12,596 bases of DNA from Salpingoeca rosetta. Taxonomy: Eukaryota; Opisthokonta; Choanoflagellata; Craspedida; Salpingoecidae. The notes under the pieces are model-generated. The model made no database searches. It was not told where the DNA came from and saw only the letters and a program-made list of their open reading frames with translations. This document shows positions 8,983-12,596 of this stretch, piece by piece (positions within the stretch are counted from its first letter, which is position 1; each line of letters starts with the position of its first letter). The stretch lies in contig NW_004754929.1 in assembly GCF_000188695.1 (NCBI RefSeq), forward strand, positions 534 to 13,129, in the 5' to 3' direction. Made by a program: the position numbers and the translations under genes.

Positions 8983-9452
8983 CTGCTTCACTGCTGCTCT
9001 GCTTCTTGTGCGCTTGTTCCTTACTGTTTGCCTGCTCACTGCCTCATGGCGCGTGCCACCTGCTTGTCATATTGACTGGCAGGTCGCAGGACCTAGCTGT
9101 AGGACGTGATCCTATGTAAACTCCGGGCATCGCTCCATTCGGAAGGACCATCTGTTTTGCCCTCCCTGCATGCCTGTTGTCGCTTCTTACATGCTTGCAA
9201 GCACCTGCACGCCCTCTTCCTGCCCGCTATGCACCCTGCATGCCTCCACAGCATGCCCCTGTGTGAATTTCTGCTACTTGGTCGACCTGCAATGTTCTCT
9301 AATCGCCCCCACATGCCTTTCTTGGCCCCAGACCTCTGCTGTAGTCCAAATTAAACGCTCCTACACCCCATTTTCCCGTTCATATCGACATCCAGCACAC
9401 CCACAAGCACCCGCAAGTACTTCTAGCGGCACACAGCCACACGCTCTGCACA

Positions 9453-10295
9453 ATGGACGTCCAGGAAAACATCTTCCAGCAGCTGCAGCTACTGCAGCCA
9501 CCACAGCCAGCACAGCCAGCACAGCCACCACAGCCGCCACAGCCGCCACAGCACGCCCAGCCGCCGCCTGTCCCTGAGCCACACCGGCTTGTTGCAGCGG
9601 TCTCCACCATCATCCCAGCGCCGTTCATCGGCCCTGTCCCCGACATTGCCGCCATGATGCACAAGTACCGTCTTCCTGATGATGCCCGCCCTCACATCGA
9701 CCCCGTGGCGGACCGTCACGAGGTGGGCGAGCTCTCCAGCCACGGGGCCGGAACATGGACCCCGCTGCGGACCGTTCCAGAGGACTCCTTCAACATCGTC
9801 GAGGGCTGGCAGCGCACGCTGATCCTGAACCTTGGACTGTGTGCGCAAATTCGCGAGGACTTCTTCACAAGTGCAGGCCGCTACCTCTACAGCATCACCC
9901 ACATCGTCAGGCGCACCCCCGATGGCCATCCCATGCGTGGAATGGGGTCTGGCCAGTGCCAGTTCCGTCGCCTGCACCGAACCTCACACATCAACCGAGG
10001 CCTCTACGAGCGCGAGCTGCGCAGCGTTGATCGTCGCCCCAACTACCACGCCTCTCACCTCTGCCACCGCGGTGTCGACAACCCCCTCATCTTTGTTTGC
10101 CCTCGCACTAACAAGCAGTTTGAGCTGCCATGCATCAACCCCGCACACCACGTGCTGGAACCAGGCCACTACAACTCGTCCCGCATCGGCTGCCCCGGCC
10201 CTCTGCTTGGATGCGAACACATCCCGCCATGTCTGAGACATGCCAACCCACCAGACACGGTATCATTTTACCGTGCGTACGAGTTTGACGTGTGA
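9453..10295 (+). CDS. His-Me finger homing-endonuclease-like protein (I-PpoI type)
   Basis: Intronless, 280 residues, with start context CACAATGGAC (A at -3, G at +4). Residues 1-45 are Gln/Pro-rich. The C-terminal third matches the zinc-binding loop region of I-PpoI-like homing endonucleases (Pfam zf-His_Me_endon). ASHLCH at 200-205 carries the predicted general-base His202 (I-PpoI His98). CINPAH at 227-232 gives zinc ligands Cys227 and His232. Asn241 sits six residues before Cys247, exactly as the metal-binding Asn119 does in I-PpoI. The second zinc site, C247-x6-C254-x-H256-x3-C260, keeps the I-PpoI spacing. Family members cut double-stranded DNA and usually spread group I introns in rDNA. 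No rDNA or group I intron core is visible here, so this copy looks free-standing. It differs from I-PpoI (about 163 residues) in the N-terminal extension and in a longer insert between Cys204 and Cys227. A partner for the first zinc site's upstream Cys is uncertain (Cys130 or Cys169). Both catalytic residues are intact, so it may be active. Confidence 0.85.
   Translation: MDVQENIFQQLQLLQPPQPAQPAQPPQPPQPPQHAQPPPVPEPHRLVAAVSTIIPAPFIGPVPDIAAMMHKYRLPDDARPHIDPVADRHEVGELSSHGAGTWTPLRTVPEDSFNIVEGWQRTLILNLGLCAQIREDFFTSAGRYLYSITHIVRRTPDGHPMRGMGSGQCQFRRLHRTSHINRGLYERELRSVDRRPNYHASHLCHRGVDNPLIFVCPRTNKQFELPCINPAHHVLEPGHYNSSRIGCPGPLLGCEHIPPCLRHANPPDTVSFYRAYEFDV
9495..9548 (+). repeat. 9-bp coding repeat for Gln-Pro-rich linker
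   Basis: Six units of CAGCCRSCA encode QPP/QPA triplets at residues 15-32 of the nuclease. The unit stays in frame. It is probably an unstructured, length-variable linker between a short N-terminal segment and the nuclease core. Confidence 0.85.
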
Positions 10296-10300
10296 TACTC

Positions 10301-10414
10301 CCCACCACCACCATCACCACCACCCCCACCATCACCACCACCACCATCACCACCACCACCACCATCACCACCATCACCACCATCACCTCCATCACCTCCA
10401 TCACCTCCATCACC
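10301..10414. repeat. CAC/CAT triplet tract after the nuclease gene
   Basis: It begins five bases after the stop codon at 10293-10295. About 110 bp of CCA/CAC/CAT triplets end in four 9-bp units of CATCACCTC type (from about 10380). Translated, it would give poly-His or poly-Thr/Ile. Being outside the reading frame, it is most likely 3' UTR or spacer. Confidence 0.9.
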
Positions 10415-10768
10415 TGCTTCGGTTCCACCACTGAGTTGGTTTTTTTTTCTGATGCGATTTTTTGCGCCTGTTTTGCCTGTGTCTCTGCCTGGTTTTCCCT
10501 TGTGTCTACACTGTCAGCAACGATGGCAGTTCGGCCAAATTTTTGGCAGTTTTTGTCCTTGTGCTTAACTCCATAGAACTCTCGCTCCCTGCTTGTTCCC
10601 CTCTGTCAACTCCCATGGCGTGCGCATATTGGGTGGTGTGTTTACTCGTTCCTCTTGAATACACACAAGATCAAGTGAAGCATGACAGGCAGCCACAAGG
10701 GATAGAGGGAAGGAAAACGAGTGGAAATGACATGGCAACACATGGCAAGAACAGGCACACACTCAGCA
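10415..10768. other. Spacer with T-runs, nothing recognised
   Basis: It holds a T9 run (10440-10448), a further T6 run and a GCCAAATTTTTGGC quasi-palindrome near 10533. This may be the 3' end region of the nuclease gene on + and of the zinc-motif gene on minus, which converge here. No gene is seen. Confidence 0.4.
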
Positions 10769-11217
10769 TCACAGCAGCTCCCTCTGGCTGCCCTCCTGGT
10801 TCTCTTCTTCTTCGTCATCCGCAGCACCATCGTCGCCATCATTCGCAGCTTCCTCGCCTGCTTCCTGTGCGCCATCTCCTCCACCATCGCTGTTGTTGTC
10901 GGCTACTACGTCCGGAGATGCAGGCGCTGTTGGTGCGAAGGGTTGCGTCGGGATTCCCAGCTCCTGGTATATGTGATCGCCGATATGTTGCCTGCAGAGA
11001 TGAATGTTGGCATTGCACTTACAGTAGTACGATGTCCGCCGTCCACACACCTTGCAACTACCTTGTCGCCGCGCCTGACCTCTATCTTCACCCACCCCGT
11101 GCCTTCAACCCACTTGACGTAGCCAGGGATGGGAAGCAGTTCGTGCGGGCACTTGCTGCGTGCCTCGACGGACAACACAACCCGAGTCCCAATCCTTGCG
11201 TCTTCGATGCTCGTCAT
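10769..11217 (-). pseudogene. Zinc-ribbon protein fragment, piggyBac-transposase-like, frame-broken
   Basis: Two overlapping minus-strand frames together look like one protein. The upstream frame (ATG at 11217) reads MTSIEDARIGTRVVLSVEA then GYVKWVEGTGWVKIEVRRG. The downstream frame (open from about 11095, no ATG) reads GSCKVCGRRTSYYCKC then NIHLCRQHIGDHIYQEL and ends in a 45-residue acidic tail with stop at 10769. The C-x2-C, RTSYYC-x-C, LC-x2-H, H layout resembles the zinc ribbon that closes many piggyBac-type transposases (Pfam DDE_Tnp_1-like zinc ribbon). Joining the parts needs a one-base shift near 11050 (GACAAGGTAGTTGCAAGG on the minus strand), so it is a pseudogene, a sequencing error or a spliced gene. 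No DDE catalytic core is present. Upstream, a third frame (to about 11314) runs into the minisatellite, so any N-terminal part is lost or displaced. Confidence 0.4.
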
Positions 11218-11283
11218 CCTTCTTCGTCAGGAATTTGAACTGCGTTTCGAATTTCCCGCGGAACGTGCACCTTGCCCAAGGAT

Positions 11284-11307
11284 GCAAAATTGCAAGAAAT
11301 AAGCAGC
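11284..11307. repeat. Landmark repeat at the left edge of the minisatellite
   Basis: GCAAAATTGCAAGAAATAAGC occurs here and recurs with changes inside the array at 11668 (GCAAAATTGCATAAAGTAAT) and 12041 (GCAAGATTGCACAAAATAAT). Each copy is followed within about 10 bases by the array unit TGCTCAAATGAG. The spacings are 384 and 373 bp, which marks a higher-order repeat. Confidence 0.75.
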
Positions 11308-12112
11308 TGCTCAAATGAGTGGCTCAAATGAGTGGCTGCTCAAATGAGTGGCTGCTCAAATGAGCAGATGCTCAAATGAGTGGCTGCTCAAATGAGTGGC
11401 TGCTCAAATGAGTGGCTGCTCAAATGAGTGCCCGCTCAAAGGAGTGGCTGCTCAAATGAGTGGCTGCTCAAATGAGTGGCTGCTCAAATGAGCAAATGCT
11501 CAAATGAGTGCCTGCTCAAATGAGTGCCTGCTCAAATGAGCAGATGCTCAAATGAGTGGCTGCTCAAATGAGCAAATGCAAAAATGAGTACCTGCTCAAA
11601 TGAGTGGATGCTCAAATGAGTGCCTGCTCAAATGAGCAGATGCTCAAATGAGCAGATGCTCAAATGAGCAAAATTGCATAAAGTAATCAAATGCTCAAAT
11701 GAGCAGATGCTCAAATGAGTGGCTGCTCAAATGAGTGGCTGCTCAAATGAGTGGCTGCTCAAATGAGTGGCTGCTCAAATGAGTGGCTGCTCAAATGAGT
11801 GCCTGCTCAAATGAGCAAACGCTCAAATGAGTGGCTGCTCAAATGAGTGGCTGCTCAAATGAGTGGCTGCTCAAATGAGTGCGTGCTCAAATGAGCAAAC
11901 GCTCAAATGAGTGCCTGCTCAAATGAGCAGATGCTCAAATGAGCAGATGCTCAAATGAGTGCCTTCTCAAATGAGCAAACGCTCAAATGAGCAGATGCTC
12001 AAATGAGTAAATACGTCAAAATATCCTGCTGCTCAAATGAGCAAGATTGCACAAAATAATCCACTGCTCAAATGAGCAAACGCTCAAAATACCCCCCTGC
12101 TCAAATGAGCCA
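11308..12112. repeat. 16-bp minisatellite, about 46 units, quasi-palindromic core
   Basis: The unit is TGCTCAAATGAG plus a variable tetranucleotide, mainly TGGC, TGCC, CAGA or CAAA. The core has arms GCTCA and TGAGC around AA, and units ending CA give 6-bp arms. The unit is mostly exactly 16 bp. Exceptions are one short unit at the left edge, a GGAG variant near 11430, the landmark insertions at 11668 and 12041, and a degenerate stretch near 12010-12030. TGA occurs in every unit on both strands, and 16 is not a multiple of 3, so no long frame is possible. It is non-coding. It abuts the broken zinc-motif gene. Confidence 0.95.
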
Positions 12113-12296
12113 GGGCTACATCAATTAAGCTCTCTTCTCATACACCGCTACACAACAACCTCCACCAATTCACTATAGAAACACCTGACCCACACACTCC
12201 CACACCCATTCCCCGACAGCACTTCATACACACACATTCACACTACACCAACCCTGCAAAAGACCCTCTTTGCCTCACATGAAAAAAGAAAAAAAA
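12113..12296. other. A/C-rich spacer, nothing recognised
   Basis: C/A/T-rich on the + strand with CACACA and CCACACCC clusters, similar in flavour to the 384-bp satellite but without a clear match. It ends in an A-rich run (GAAAAAAGAAAAAAAAAC, 12281-12298). No gene. Confidence 0.4.
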
Positions 12297-12300
12297 ACAT

Positions 12301-12365
12301 CCCCCCTTATTGAAAATGAGAACGCTGGCATGCCCCCTTGTTTCAAATGAGGGTGCCAGCATTCC
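12301..12365. repeat. 32-bp tandem pair with hairpin
   Basis: CCCCCTTATTGAAAATGAG with a GCTGGCAT ending is followed by the diverged copy CCCCCTTGTTTCAAATGAG with a GCCAGCAT ending. The copies hold complementary halves: GCTGGCA (12324-12330) pairs with TGCCAGC (12354-12360), and CCC/GGG extends the stem past a 2-base bulge. The second copy contains TCAAATGAG, the core of the minisatellite to the left. Confidence 0.6.
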
Positions 12366-12398
12366 CCCGTACCGCTACCGCAACGCCAACATATCCTC

Positions 12399-12495
12399 AC
12401 ATAAGCCGTCAATTCCCACATGAGCCGTCAATTCCCACATGAGCCGTTCCCCACCGTGTATGCGATGTGTGTAATGACATGAGCCGTCAATTTCC
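12399..12495. repeat. 19-bp repeat, four copies
   Basis: ACATRAGCCGTCAATTCCC occurs at 12399-12417 and 12418-12436. A truncated copy lies at 12437-12452 and a separated one at 12477-12495. The separated copy leads directly into the 27-bp repeat at 12495, so the two may form one larger unit. Confidence 0.85.
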
Positions 12496-12596
12496 ACAGT
12501 GTATGGTAGCAATACAATAACACCCACCCCTCCACGGATCCCACTATCAAAAAGAAACAACAGCATCTTCACAGTGTATGGTAGCAATACAATAAC
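12495..12596. repeat. 27-bp direct repeat at the window edge
   Basis: A 27-bp segment starting CACAGTGTATGGTAGCAA is identical at 12495-12521 and 12570-12596, a spacing of 75 bp. A weaker relative, CACCGTGTATGCGATGTG, lies at about 12453. The second copy ends exactly at the last base, so the array very likely continues beyond the window. Confidence 0.85.

Noticed and set aside
8656..9075. 139-codon + strand frame through the triplet tract
   Set aside because: Its centre is poly-His and Thr-Ile repeats, and the unique C-terminal part shows no family features. The opposite strand is equally open.
9060..9452. Group I intron around the nuclease gene
   Set aside because: I looked for conserved P/Q/R/S-type core sequences and rRNA flanks and recognised none. 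A covariance-model search would decide it.
10462..11238. 258-codon + strand frame after the nuclease gene
   Set aside because: It starts at a TTG, shows no recognisable domain and lies opposite the minus-strand zinc motif, which is far more specific. Its openness looks like a shadow of that coding strand.
1..12596. tRNA, rRNA or CRISPR-like arrays
   Set aside because: No cloverleaf consensus (GGTTCRANTCC with matching arms) or rRNA segment was seen. The minisatellite lacks unique spacers and has a 16-bp unit, so it is not CRISPR.

Overview
The window looks like nuclear DNA of an intron-dense, GC-rich unicellular eukaryote. Spliceosome-type signals recur on the + strand: GTGAGN or GTGTGT donors, pyrimidine tracts and CACACAG-type acceptors. 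There are no bacterial-style gene blocks or ribosome binding sites, and start codons sit in Kozak-like contexts. The TG-rich intron style suggests a choanoflagellate-like protist, but this is a guess from style, not from a marker gene.

Layout. 1-1135: just under three copies of a 384-bp satellite, followed by a decayed stretch to about 1250. 1251-2498: unassigned DNA, becoming TG-rich. 2499-7825: a + strand gene with many short exons. Two leader exons are followed by a model from ATG 3129 (or 3234) to TGA 7825 that stays open through at least 12 exons; I do not recognise its protein. 7826-8900: purine-rich 3' flank, a 130-bp tandem duplication and a CAC/CAT triplet tract. 8903-9452: a hairpin, an E-box/E2F/GC-box cluster and the upstream region of the next gene.

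9453-10295: the one confidently recognised gene. It is an intronless 280-residue His-Me finger (I-PpoI-type) homing-endonuclease-like protein with the catalytic His and Asn and the second zinc site intact. 10301-10414: another triplet tract. 10769-11217, minus strand: a frame-broken reading region with a Cys/His zinc motif resembling the C-terminal zinc ribbon of piggyBac-type transposases, plus an acidic tail. 11308-12112: a minisatellite of about 46 units (16 bp) with a quasi-palindromic core and higher-order structure. 12297-12596: further short tandem and interspersed repeats running off the window edge.

The nuclease, the broken transposase-like fragment and the flanking repeats look like a repeat-rich mobile-element island beside one ordinary intron-rich host gene. 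No pathway links the genes. All exon boundaries are read by eye and need transcript support.
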